Assembly (NCBI GenBank): GCA_024509875.1
Contig: JAMPIV010014146.1
Coordinates: 53,979 to 117,978 of the forward strand
Reading direction: 5' to 3'
DNA from: Oreohelix idahoensis
Taxonomy: Eukaryota > Mollusca > Gastropoda > Stylommatophora > Oreohelicidae
Length of the DNA: 64,000 nucleotides
Shown here: positions 50,453 through 60,723 of the stretch, piece by piece
Layout: each line of letters starts with the position of its first letter
Numbering within the stretch: the first letter of the stretch is position 1
Position numbers and translations under genes: made by a program
The notes under the pieces: generated by a model
The model's database searches: none
The model's input: the letters and a program-made list of their open reading frames with translations, nothing else
Told to the model about the DNA's origin: nothing

Positions 50453-51700
50453 TTAATCCTTTTGCGTCTGTCCTTCCAGAGTACTAGGGTGTCGACTTAA
50501 AAAATCAGCTCCTACATTGTCTCTTCCCGGAATGTAATTCACGGTAAAGGAATAAGGCGCCAGAAGCAGACTCCACCTTAACAATCTCGAATTTAGCTTT
50601 TTAGATGCAGCCAAGAATGTTAAAGGTTGGTGATCGCTTTGGACAATGAAGTGTGTCCCATACAGATAAGGTGAAAATTTGTTGATGGACCAAATTAGAG
50701 CTAAACATTCTTTCTCTATGGTCGAGTAATTCAACTCAGCTGCATTCAGCTTCCTACTGGCGTAGGCGACTGGTAAAAGTTCCTCCGGCTGGGCTTTTGA
50801 TTTCTGCAAGAGAGTTGCACCAATACCTATACTGCTAGCGTCCGTTCTTAATACAAATTCCTGTGTGATATCGGGTAGTGTAAGGATGGGTTTGCTGGTG
50901 AGTTTTGCTTTTAGCTCTGTGTAAGCTTTTTCACAATCAGCATTCCATTGGATTTTATCAGGCTGTCCTTTCTTCGTTAAGTTAGTTAATGGTGCACACA
51001 GAGAGTTAAAGTGGGGTATGTACTTCTGATAGAACACACATAATGACACGAATGATCTCACATCTTTCTTCGTTTGAGGTCTGGGTGCCTTCTTTAGCTT
51101 CTCTATATTCTTTGGGTCAGGAGACATATGACCTGTAGAAATCGTGTGACCTAGGAATTCCAACTCCTTACAACCGATATAGCACTTGGTTGGACGTGCA
51201 GTCAATCCAGTTTCTCTCAGTCTGTCAAACAACATGGAGAGCGCTACTATATGCTCTTCAAATGTGTTTGTAGCAACAAGAATGTCATCCATAAAGTTAG
51301 TGATATGGGGATTTTGTAGAGGTTCCAATAATTTCCTCATCATTCTTGAAAAGATACTGGGATCATTTTTCAGCCCAAAAGGTAGTACATTAAACTCGTA
51401 GTGTCCGTCTGATGTACTAAATGCCAGCATTTTCCTAACTTCTGGTTTCACTGGTATTTGGTAGTATCCCTTGCTTAGATCTACCTTCGATAAATACCTA
51501 GCCTTACTCAGTGTAGAGAACAGCTGGTTGGTGTCAGGTAATGGGTCCACCTGAGATTCTGTGATAGCATATAGCTTCTTGTAGTAAATACATAACCTGT
51601 GTTCACCACTAGGCTTCCTTAATAGCACCACACTTGAGCTGTAGGGAGATTCAGACTTTGAAATAATTTTCTCTTTTTAAGAGATATTCAATCTCATCCT
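50453..51700 (-). pseudogene. Reverse transcriptase and RNase H of the LTR element
   Basis: The open frame (50453-51631, 392 residues) begins at VLLRKPSGEHRLCIYYKKL. RT motif A is YLSKVDLSKGYYQIP (catalytic Asp), then FNVLPFGLKN, and NFMDDILVATN holds the catalytic Asp pair in an FMDD form. After the thumb (FLGHTIS, PKNIEKL) RNase H follows: LRTDASSIGIGATLLQ (Asp), YSTIEKECLALIW (Glu) and VQSDHQPLTF (Asp). It ends DFLSRHPSTLEGQ just before the polypurine tract. The first RT residues (DEIEYLLKRE, KSESPYSSS) are in a different frame, with the shift in an A run near 51670. Domain lengths are normal for Ty3/gypsy. Confidence 0.93.
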
Positions 51701-51887
51701 TGAGTGTTTGTGCTTGCTATTGTTCAGTCCATGTCCGCAGCAATGCTTCCAGTGGACTGTGTATGGGGACGGCAATACAACAACGTTGCCGGACCCACAC
51801 CTATTTCTATTGTAAGGGGCAGTATACCGAAGTGAGGCCGGTCTCCCTCAACTGTTTGATACAGCCCTGGTTCCTACCTCCTTTGGT

Positions 51888-52316
51888 TCAGGTTTGTTTC
51901 TGCAGCTTTTTAAATACTGGTTGCTGACTAACCAAATTTTCCAAATGATCCAGGCCATGGTGTTCCGACAAATATCTAGTCGGGGTGGGATGTCTCTCGT
52001 CCCCTCTCTGTACAATACGGAGAGTTGCCATGGTTACTGGTGTAACAGTAGACTTGTTGTGATTTCGTTTTCTCGTTATCACTGCTTCTACCTGTTGTTT
52101 TCTCTGGTGTATCTTCTTTGTGGGCCTACGTCCGCAACAATGCTTCCCTAGGTCCTGTAACTGGTCTACGCTTCTGAATGAGGTTACCTGGTTACATTCT
52201 GAACAGGATTTCATATACCGACTTATGTCTTCAATTATTCCTGGCCAGTAATATCGCAATGCTATATGTTGACCAGTGGCCCCTTTTCCTCTTGTGACCA
52301 CTGCTTGATGTAGCAT
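51888..52316 (-). pseudogene. Integrase zinc-binding domain and truncated remainder
   Basis: Carries the second half of the integrase HHCC finger: HIALRYYWPGIIEDISRY, then CSEC (C-x2-C). The His pair (EHATSSSGH) is in the upstream frame, with a one-base shift near 52275. After the finger the frame is basic and unrecognisable (RPTKKIHQRKQQ, then HLENLV). The catalytic D-D-E core that normally follows is missing. The position between protease and RT is the notable feature. Confidence 0.7.
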
Positions 52317-53550
52317 GCTCTTGCTCCATAATTTCCTCCCTATAGAATTTTGGCCCTACCAGCTGTCCATGCCCTTTAGGTCCTTTTCCAGCTTGTCTGT
52401 AGAGTAGGCCATTATCCATATAGTAGTCTCCTTTCTCTAGAGGGTTATGGGCCTTTGGCAATTTGCCAAAACAAGGTTTCAATGTGCTGTCTGCTGTTTG
52501 AGCCTTTTTCATCTTTGTACGATGAATGGTTATTGGATCTCCCTCCTCCTTTTTGGTGCTCGACCTGGTATGGTTTGCTGCCATGACAACAGGTTTTATT
52601 GGGTCATCCAAAAAGACATATTTACATCCTATTACCAGCGGGTATATAGGATCATCACTCACTGCTGCTCTTATCACTCCTACATAGCGAGTTCTCACGT
52701 TCATCCTTGCAATGGGAAGTGTCATGGTGCCGGTTCCCTGCATTGCCCCTTGTATGTCCACGTTTTCTGTGGTAAGTTGGTCAGGGTGCACTAGGGTTGC
52801 ACTCACGACTGAGTCGAATTCCAAACCTGAATCATATAAGCACTGAATTTTAGTGCCATTACATGTCACTTCCTCACAGACAGGGGGATGATGGAGGTCA
52901 TTCTGACTTACTGCCATTTCCTTCCTTCCCTTGTTCCCTGTTGTGAGACACGCAGCGTAATAAGGAGGGTTGTTCCTTCTGCAGTCTGCAGTATTGTGGT
53001 TACTCATTACACAAGTTTTACACCACTTTCCTTCCTTCCGGTAAGGTGTCTTATCCGATCTTAGAGGGTTTTTGTCCTTTTGGTCAAATCTTTGTTTGTT
53101 CCTTGTGGTATGGTCTTTTTGTTCATATTTGGTATAGTTTTTTGATGATGTGAAGTTTTCATCCTGCTTTTTCATATTTCCTAATACTTCTGCCTGAGCT
53201 GCTTGATATCTCTCAGCAACAGTTACAATATCTTCCAATCTCTCTGCTCCTTGTTCCATGATAAACTTCCTCATTTCTTGAGGCATGGACTCTTTCACTT
53301 GCTCCATCATTATCATTTCTTTCAGATCCTGACACTTCCCTAAACTACTCCATTTTTCCAAATAGGTTTCCAATCTAGCAGAGAATTGGTGATAGTTTTC
53401 TCCTGGAAGAAGTTTAGCTGTTCGGAATTTCTTTCTATATGATTCTGAGTTCTTTTCATATCTCACAAGCAGTGCCTGCTTCAGGATGTCATAATCTTCC
53501 TGGTCATCTCTTGAGAGCTTCAAATACACATCGTAGGCCACACCTCTCAA
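52231..53550 (-). pseudogene. Gag (SCAN-like, CCHC) - protease - integrase start
   Basis: A 439-residue frame. Residues about 1-125 resemble the SCAN-type Gag capsid: YDILKQALLVRYEKNSESYR, FSARLETYLEKW, MIMMEQVKESMPQEMRKFI, LEDIVTVAERYQAA. A zinc knuckle CKTCVMSNHNTADC (C-x2-C-x4-H-x4-C) lies near residue 180. An aspartic protease follows with CLYDSG (active-site Asp) and a later PLVIGCKYV. Then an integrase N-terminal linker (KKAQTADSTLK, DNGLLYRQAG) and the His pair of the zinc finger, before the frame is lost. There is no good ATG at the left edge; the frame is continuous with upstream Gag through a frameshift near 53565. Vertebrate SCAN domains are thought to derive from Gmr1-like Gag. 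Confidence 0.85.
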
Positions 53551-53648
53551 TCCCTGATAGTTTAAGACTCCATTTTTCTTTCACTAAGCCATAGGTAGTG
53601 GCTAGTCTTTCGTATCTATCCAGGTACGACTCGATGGCATCTTCTTTC

Positions 53649-54191
53649 TCAAACAAATGGGTCCAGATGAAAATTCATGGCCCCACTTGAGGTGCTCTGG
53701 CTGGAGCTACTCTCAGAGGGAGGTGAGCTACCACCATTATTGCCAGTATTTGCCTGAATTTCAAGCTCTTTTAATCTCAACTGATGGTCTCTCTCTGCTT
53801 GTAATTTCCTTTCCTCAGCTTCTAACCTTTTAGTTTCTCTTTCAGCTTCCAGTCTTTTGTCTTCTCTCTGAGCTTCCAGTCTTTTGTCTTCTCTCTCAGC
53901 TTCCAGTCTTTTGTCTTCTCTCTCAGCTTCCAGTCTTTTGTCTTCTCTCTCAGCTTCCAGTCTTTTGACTTCTCTTTCAGCTTCCAGTCTTTTGGCTTCT
54001 CTTTCAGCTTCCAGTCTTTTGGCTTCTGCTTGCAACCGCCTTTCTTCAGCCTCTAATTGCAACTTTCTTTCTTCCCTATCCATGTGTTTGTCCACTTCTG
54101 TTGTGACATACTGAGTAAGAGCATCACCTGTCATATTTAATTCCTTACCCATCTGCATGATCGCAGTCCTGAACTTCACCAGATCAGCCAT
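53649..54191 (-). pseudogene. Gag N-terminal coiled coil
   Basis: A 180-residue frame starting MADLVKFRTAIMQMGKEL. Residues about 38-140 are a highly charged coiled coil made of nine-residue units (REDKRLEAE and variants REAKRLEAE, REVKRLEAE), that is, 27-bp tandem repeats at the DNA level. It ends in a Ser-rich linker (PPSESSSSQSTSSGAM). A frameshift near 53650 separates it from KEDAIESYLDRYERLA, the beginning of the capsid-like region. The start lies about 300 bp inside the 5' LTR end, a normal leader length. It would probably drive Gag assembly. It is not a host coiled-coil gene. Confidence 0.8.
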
Positions 54192-54474
54192 GGCGTTACT
54201 TAGATAGGGTATGTATATTTACTATAACCCAATTATTGTAATTAAACTTAATTAATTTAAATGAACAAAAAATTTCCGTGCAACTTTGTGAGCATCAACT
54301 ATTTACTGAGTACTAAATGGTACTCCTCCTAAGAAAATAATTTTGTAAAAATCCTATAATGATTTTCTCAACAAAAAAATTTATTTTCTTATGTTACCTA
54401 TGGTTGGCACAAGTTAGAGTGTAGATAGATGAATAGACTAAGTATGGCTCAAGATATACAGAAATATCCCAGGA

Positions 54475-54485
54475 ACGAGCCCCCA
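54475..54485 (-). other. Primer-binding site, tRNA-Pro type
   Basis: Starting one base after the 5' LTR, the minus strand reads TGGGGGCTCGT. This is complementary to the 3' end of animal tRNA-Pro (ACGAGCCCCCA). The match weakens after 11 bases. Confidence 0.75.
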
Positions 54486-54486
54486 G

Positions 54487-54869
54487 TGTGGCGAGAGGTT
54501 TTATTTGACTCTTGGATCAGTATAGTACTGACAATTACAGAAATAGGATTTCTGCAGAAAATGGTGAAGTCCCAGTGTCTGAGAGGACTACTGGTATCAC
54601 AAATTAGTTACGGCTGTGAATGTTCTGATCTCGAAACAATAGTAGAGAGGAGACCGACATAAAGTGCCACCTCCGCTGTGTAACTAACTGTGATATTAAT
54701 AAACAAGGAAACAGATTTTGCTTAACAATGATAAAATTGACAAGTCTTCAAATACAATTTCCTAAGTTTTTATTTAGTATATACACTATCTATTCTTGTG
54801 CTGAAGGGTGAATGTTGAAAAAAATGGGATGTAATGGAATTGTAAGTTTACATGTGATTTACAAATATT

Positions 54870-54963
<94 letters not shown>

Positions 54964-55606
54964 ATATATATATGAATATTTTACATCAAGTTTTCCAATT
55001 ATAGGAACAAAAAAAAAATTATATCAGCTGTGCTGTTATTTAATTATAGTACATGGATCAGCTGTGCTGTTAATTAAGGATATAACACTTATCAGCTATG
55101 CTGTTATTTTTGTCTCTTGCTATGCTAATTTCACTTTCTCATCACTGACAGTTTCTATGCTCACAATGCTGACAGAAATGGTACGAATGTGTACTCATCT
55201 CTTAAAACGTTTTGTTCTCCTTAGTTTGGTTCACACCACTCCTGCTGAGGCTCGTTACTTTAGCCCACCCAAGACTGAGGGGGACTAAAGATGTAGCTTC
55301 TGTACAATCTCTATGCTCCTGAGAAGTTCCAGGCAGCGGGATTGACTCGAACATACGACCTCAGGTTTTTAGGACACAAATAAACCCTCCAAGATTTAAA
55401 AAACGGCCAGTTTGACTCGACTAGTGAAGTAGGTTGCAGGTCGATGCCCTCAGGTAAACTATAAATCCATCTTGCGTGAACTGCGTGAACAGTATAATTT
55501 ATTCTGTCTTAGAGACTGGTGAACGGTGCAAGTTGATTGGTTGAAGCAAATCTGTATCTCGACATAGTGATTAACAAAGTAGTGGGTTACATTTCGTTTC
55601 ACGACA
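54487..55606 (-). repeat. 5' LTR (1120 bp)
   Basis: Same TG...CA ends as the 3' LTR and near identity over the shared parts, including the (TA)n array (54874-54975). It lacks about 204 bp present in the other LTR: ATAAATC joins directly to CATCTTGCGTG. The flanking pentamer GTTCT follows at 55607-55611. Confidence 0.95.
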
Positions 55607-55611
55607 GTTCT
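55607..55611. repeat. Target duplication, right
   Basis: GTTCT, pair of 49047-49051; five bases is the usual Ty3/gypsy length range (4-6). Confidence 0.85.
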
Positions 55612-55776
55612 CTCTCTCTCTCATATATTTATTTTGAAATATAATCATAATATTGGGGGAGGGGAAGGGGAAGAGGTCTGTGTAATCGGCACTTATAAAG
55701 ACTTTACGAATACTTTAAGAATGCTGATTGTATCCTCCCCCACCCCCCGCTTTTCCACCAATATGATGTTTCGAAA

Positions 55777-56407
55777 TCCCAATCCCAACTAACATAATTA
55801 CCGATGTATGTTACGTCGGTCGGTCACACTCAAAACAGTAACTCGCGCCAGAAAAAAAAGTGCGCAACGCACGGTGTGCAACTTGCGCGGCGTGTGTGTT
55901 ATATAAAACAAATACTTTCGTTTTTTTTTTTTAATTCTTTCACGACATTAGTAGCGCTCGACAAAGAAAAAGTGCGTAAAAATTGGTGTGCATGAGCCCT
56001 CACCCGATGTACAAATCATGAAAACTTGAAAGTTTTTGTTAAAATCACTTATTATCAGGGAACACTCTTTGAAAACAATCCACGCACTTTCACGCGAAAT
56101 GTTATCATCAAAGAACTTTTAAATTGAATCTAAAAGAACATAATTCTCGCCGTGTGTACGTTGGCGGCAGCTAAGGAATGCAACCGTGTTGAAAAATTGT
56201 ATTGTTTCCATTATATATACTCTCCCGAAAATAGATACAATCAACAAAGAAAAGCGTTCAAATGACGGTGTTTATGAACAGTTTAATTACAATGTATAAT
56301 GGAAAGAAACCGAAATCGCTCTAAGAATGTACTTCTATCTGCTCATCCGGGAACGGAAACAGCACACTATAATTAAAAACCCGTCAAGTTTGACGGGTTA
56401 TTGCTAG
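55777..56407 (+). mobile_element. Non-autonomous Helitron, copy 2
   Basis: Starts TCCCAATCCCAACTA after an A. Ends with a perfect hairpin, ACCCGTCAA-GT-TTGACGGGT (56379-56398), then five bases and CTAG (56404-56407), followed by T. This is the Helitron 3' structure. It matches copy 1 in reverse orientation along its whole length but lacks about 115 bp of it. The TC start could be at 55777 or 55783. No Rep/helicase gene is present. Confidence 0.8.
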
Positions 56408-56584
56408 TATATAATATAGTATTTTGGTCTCAATGATGACTTTTATATTTTTCAACATAATTTTTTTCTTAATTATAATTTGAGAATGTGGATATAAGTA
56501 TGTTGTTCGTTTACTTTTGCAACCTTGCATTACTTGAAATTAATTCTAAAATATATGTGAGATTAAATGAATTCAGTATTAAAG

Positions 56585-56665
56585 ATGGGAGAAAGGAAGG
56601 GCAGAATGTTAGACGGGCCTGCGTGCTCAATTCTAAATCCTTTGAAGATACAGTTCATTCGTTCG
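56585..56665 (+). repeat. GTTC-tailed repeat, copy 3
   Basis: GGGCAGAATGTTAGACGGGC, CTTTGAAGATACAGTTC and a short TTCG tail running into a (CT)n tract. Confidence 0.75.
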
Positions 56666-56675
56666 TTCCTTCTCA

Positions 56676-56726
<51 letters not shown>

Positions 56727-56747
56727 GTCTTTCTCTCTGTGTCTCTG
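56666..56747. repeat. (CT)n microsatellite
   Basis: CT/TCTC repeats between two GTTC-tailed copies. Confidence 0.9.
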
Positions 56748-56840
56748 TGAAGGGCAGAATGTCAGACGGGCCTGCGTGTCCAATTCTCAACCCTTTGAAA
56801 ATAAAGTTCGTTGGTTCGTTCGTTCTCTCTCTTTCTATCT
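56748..56840 (+). repeat. GTTC-tailed repeat, copy 4
   Basis: GGGCAGAATGTCAGACGGGC, CCCTTTGAAAATAAAGTTCG and a (GTTC)n tail, immediately after copy 3, making a tandem pair in the same orientation. Confidence 0.8.
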
Positions 56841-57217
56841 TCTTCCAATAAGTTCCCCTAACAGCTCCCCATTATGCTCTTTCTGGACCGTCTTCTGCTG
56901 AACCCTCCAAAATCGACCCACATTTTTCTTGTTGCTATCCAGGTCTGTTCTCCAGCTGCTTCTTAATCCAGATTATCTTCTCCTTCCCTGTTGGTTCCAG
57001 GTCGGGAACTCTGATGACAGTGGTTTCTCAGGGAGTATGCTATATCCGTCTTCATCCTGGCACCTGCACTGCGCGTGCAGTGCAGAAGTGTTCACGAGAT
57101 ATACAGTCCTTGTGTTTTGTTCTGTCTCTATTTGTACCTTTTATGATTTTCGAGCAGATGTGAGTGCCTGCCTTTGTTTCATCAACTCATATTCTTTTAA
57201 TTTCGCATTTCACTATT

Positions 57218-57990
57218 TCCCTGCATTTCTTCTTCTTTTTCTTCTTCTTCTTCTCTTTTTCTTCTTTTCTTCTTCTTCTCCATCTCTTCTTCTCTTCCTA
57301 CTTCTTCTCTTCCATCTTCTTCTTTTTCTTCTTCTTCTCCATCTCTTCTTCTCTTCCTACTTCTTCTCTTCCATCTTCTTCTTCTTCTTCTTCTTCTCCA
57401 TCTCTTCTTCTCTTCCTACTTCTTCTCTTCCATCTTCTTCTTTTTCTTCTTCTTCTCCATCTCTTCTTCTCTTCCTACTTCTTCTTCTCTTCCTACTTCT
57501 TCTTCTCTTCCTACTTCTTCTCTTCCATCTTCTTCTTTTTCTTCTTCTTTATCATCTTGTCCTCCTCCTACTTCTTCTTCATCTTCTTCTTCCCCATCTC
57601 ATCTTCTTCTGTTCTTCTTCTTCTCCATCTCTTCTTCTTCTTCTTCTTCTTCTTCTTCTTCTTCTTCTTCTTCTTCTTCTTCTTCTTCTTCTTCTTCTTC
57701 TTCTTCTTCTTCTGCTTCTTCTTCTTCTTCATCTCTTCTTCTTCTTCATCTTCTTGTTCTTGTTCTTCTTGTTCTTATTGTTCTTCTTGTTCTTCTTCAT
57801 CTCTTGTTCTCCTTCATCTTCTTCTTCATCTTCATCTTCTTCTTCATCTTCATCTTCTTCTCCATCTCTTCCTCTTCTCCTTCTTCTTCTTCTCCTCTCC
57901 TCCTACTTCTTCTCCTCTCCTCCTACTTCTTCTTCTCTTTCTTCTCCTCCTACTTCTTCTTCTGATCCTACTTCTTAAGCTTCTTCTTCT
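57218..57990. repeat. CTT/TTC polypyrimidine tract
   Basis: About 770 bp of almost pure pyrimidine on the plus strand: (TTC)n with TCTTCCTAC and CCATCTC variants, and about 100 bp of perfect TTC at 57625-57715. A 349-codon frame of Leu/Phe/Ser is an artefact. Confidence 0.95.
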
Positions 57991-58306
57991 TATTATTATT
58001 ATGTCCACTTCAATCTGTCTCCATTTCTCGCCTTCTAGCAAACATTAATGTTTGTCATTGAATAACAAGTTTACCCCAGAATCACTAGCGCCTGATATCA
58101 TCAAGTGTAGCATTCTTGTTACTTCATTAAACAAAAATTGGCATGGTTATATTAATTATAACAGAAAAAGTATGATTTTGTTAACTTAAAAGATTTAAAA
58201 AAAATAAATAAATCAAAGTTGTGGCCTGGGTATATTATAAGAAAAATAAAACATAATAAATGAGTGCTGTCTTGTCATAGTTATAAGATTAGAAAATAAA
58301 AATGTC
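57991..58306. other. No recognisable gene
   Basis: AT-rich unassigned sequence before the 79-bp array. Confidence 0.5.
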
Positions 58307-58701
58307 TTGTTAAATTGAAGATTCTGATTTTTAAACTTCCAGAAACAATAAGGTCTTTATAGTACTGTGAAAAATCTTTGCGGTATTGTTAAATTGAAGA
58401 TTCTGATTTTTAAACTTCCAGAAACAATAAGGTCTTTTTAGTACTGTGAAAAATCTCTGCGGTATTGTTAAATTGAAGATTCTGATTTTTAAACTTCCAG
58501 AAACAATAAGGTCTTTATAGTACTGTGAAAAATCTTTGCGGTATTGTTAAATTGAAGATTCTGATTTTTAAACTTCCAGAAACAATAAGGTCTTTTTAGT
58601 ACTGTGAAAAATCTCTGCGGTATTGTTAAATTGAAGATTCTGATTTTTAAACTTCCAGAAACAATAAGGTCTTTTTAGTACTGTGAAAAATCTCTGCGGT
58701 A
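58307..58701. repeat. 79-bp tandem array, five units, ABABB
   Basis: Units begin at 58307, 58386, 58465, 58544 and 58623, each starting TTGTTAAATTGAAGATTC. Type A has TCTTTATAGTA and TCTTTGCGG, type B has TCTTTTTAGTA and TCTCTGCGG. The order A-B-A-B-B shows the dimer was duplicated as a unit. Confidence 0.96.
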
Positions 58702-58985
58702 TTGTTAAATTATAACGAAAAAGTTGTGCGGTCTTGTTATTTTGTAGTCACACAGTTGTACGATCTTGTTATATTATAGTGAAACATGTAGTGTAATCTT
58801 GTTACATTGTAGGGCGAAAGTTAGTGTAGTCTTGTTACATTGTAGTGAAAAAGTTAGTGCATTTTTGTTACGCTGTAGTGAAAAAGTTAGTGCTTCTTGT
58901 CATATTACGGCGGGAAAAAAAACAGTGGTTATTGTTAAAATATCGCGAAAAACATGTGTACTCGTTTTATATTAGAATTATGCGA
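58702..58985. repeat. Degenerate ~32-36-bp minisatellite
   Basis: Diverged units of the form CTTGTTACATTGTAGTGAAA plus AAGTTAGTG. The first shares TTGTTAAATT with the 79-bp unit, so the arrays may be related. Confidence 0.6.
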
Positions 58986-59339
58986 AAACATAATGGAGAA
59001 AACGGCGCCTTGGTACCTTCAGTAAAATAACAGCCACGTTGCTGAAATATGTAGGAAAAATCGACGCGTAGTTTGTGAAGTTACAAGACGGAAAATAATT
59101 GCAGTATTATTGATGTACACGTTGTTACCGCCAGAACTGAACCGAAATGGAAAGGGGGGGTAAAATATGTGAAGTTATAAAGACTCTTATGTTTGCCTGA
59201 GCTCTACAGTTCTCATTAGTTCATGTCTTCGTGATTCTATATGTGTTTAGCATCGATTCATCTACATAATGCAAATTAGTGTGTTTATTATATTTAAATT
59301 CCTTTTTTAAAAATAATTTTTATTTTTTATCCTATGCCC
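58986..59339. other. No recognisable gene
   Basis: Unassigned sequence between arrays. Confidence 0.5.
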
Positions 59340-60500
59340 CATATCGTTCCCGGGGGTCTCATAAGAGGCAAAGAATAAGACTTACTGCACCCTCAGGTAT
59401 GTTGTACAAGCCGATTAATATGAGGTTGTGACCCTCAGGTATGTTTTACAAGGCGATTAAGATGAGGTTGTGACCCTCAGGTATGTTGTACAAGGCGATT
59501 AAGATGAGGTTGTGACCCTCAGGTATGTTGTACAAGGCGATTAAGATGAGGTTGTGACCCTCAGGTATGTTGTACAAGGCGATTAAGATGAGGTTGTGAC
59601 CCTCAGGTATGTTGTACAAGGCGATTAAGATGAGGTTGTGACCCTCAGGTATGTTGTACAAGGCGATTAAGATGAGGTTGTGACCCTCAGGTATGCTGTA
59701 CAAGGCGATTAAGATGAGGTTGTGACCCTCAGGTATGTTGTACAAGGCGATTAAGATGAGGTTGTGACCCTCAGGTATGTTGTACAAGGCGATTAAGATG
59801 AGGTTGTGACCCTCAGGTATGTTGTACAAGGCGATTAAGATGAGGTTGTGATCCTCAGGTATGTCGTACAAGCCGATTAAGATGAGGTTGTGGCCCTCAG
59901 GTATGTCGTACAAGCCGATTAAGATGAGGTTGTGATCCTCAGGTATGTTGTACAAGCCGATTAAGATGAGGTTGTGACCCTCAGGTATGTTGTACAAGCC
60001 CATTAAGATGAGGTTGTGACCCTCAGGTATGTTGTACAAGCCCATTAAGATGAGGTTGTGACCCTCAGGTATGTTGTACAAGCCGATTAAGATGAGGTTG
60101 TGATCCTCAGGTATGTTGTACAAGCCGATTAAGATGAGGTTGTGACCCTCAGGTATGTTGTACAAGCCGATTAAGATGAGGTTGTGACCCTCAGGTATGT
60201 TGTACAAGCCCATTAAGATGAGGTTGTGACCCTCAGGTTTGTTGTACAAGCCGATTAAGATGAGGTTGTGACCCTCAGGTATGTTGTACAAGCCCATTAA
60301 GATGAGGTTGTGACCCTCAGGTATGTTGTACAAGCCCATTAATATGAGGTTGTGCAAAGGGCTGGCAACCTCATCATGTAAAACTAATTGCCATAGAAAT
60401 CTTGTCTGCAAGAGCACGTGCATGTTTGGTGGAGGCTTCCTGCCAGGGGATCAGGTGCAGTGGCGGCTCCATGCTCCATAGTAAGCGAACATGAAAATGA
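59340..60500 (+). repeat. S2 tail-type repeat expanded by an internal array
   Basis: The flanks match the S2 tail: CGGGGGTCTC, GGCAAAGAATAAGACT on the left; GTAAAACTAATTGCCAT, AGAGCACGTG, CAGTG-CGGC and CATGCTCCATA on the right. Between them one internal segment is present 23 times. Confidence 0.75.
59389..60354. repeat. 42-bp minisatellite, 23 units
   Basis: Exactly 966 bp of 42-bp units that start ACCCTCAGGTATGTTGTACA. Units 2-11 mostly carry AAGGCGATTAAG; units 12-23 mostly AAGCCGATT or AAGCCCATT. Because 42 is a multiple of three, a 325-codon minus-strand frame of a 14-residue repeat stays open, with no evidence of being a gene. Confidence 0.95.
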
Positions 60501-60537
60501 AAATGATGATACTATGCTTCTCTATGATGTAAAGGAA

Positions 60538-60588
60538 GGTAAAGGATCCCGTTACACGCCCATTGAGGCATATTGGGAATATGGTGTT
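60538..60588 (+). repeat. Short dispersed motif, copy 3
   Basis: GGTAAAGGATCCCGTTACAC, CCATTGAGGCATATTGGG, ATGGTGTT; matches 19998-20048 and the inverse of 1-41. Confidence 0.7.
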
Positions 60589-60723
60589 CTCTATGATGTA
60601 TCATGGTATTTTATGACGTATGTTATACTTCTGCACACGAGACTATGCTAAGCATCTTACCTATAAAATATGCGTTCCATGATTGGTTACTAATGCTTCT
60701 TTGTTTTTGTGTGTGTTCCAGAG

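Noticed and set aside
53649..54191. Host coiled-coil protein gene
   Set aside because: It sits between an LTR with primer site and the Gag capsid frame, so it is part of the retrotransposon.
56929..58048. Leu/Phe/Ser-rich frames of 294 and 349 codons
   Set aside because: They come from the (TTC)n tract and would translate in any frame; no promoter, splice or domain evidence.
58307..58701. CRISPR-like array
   Set aside because: Units are contiguous with no unique spacers, and the genome is eukaryotic.
59446..60423. 325-codon minus-strand frame with a 14-residue repeat
   Set aside because: It is the 42-bp minisatellite read in frame; the period is a multiple of three, so stops are excluded by chance. 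It lies in a SINE-like repeat with no gene signals.
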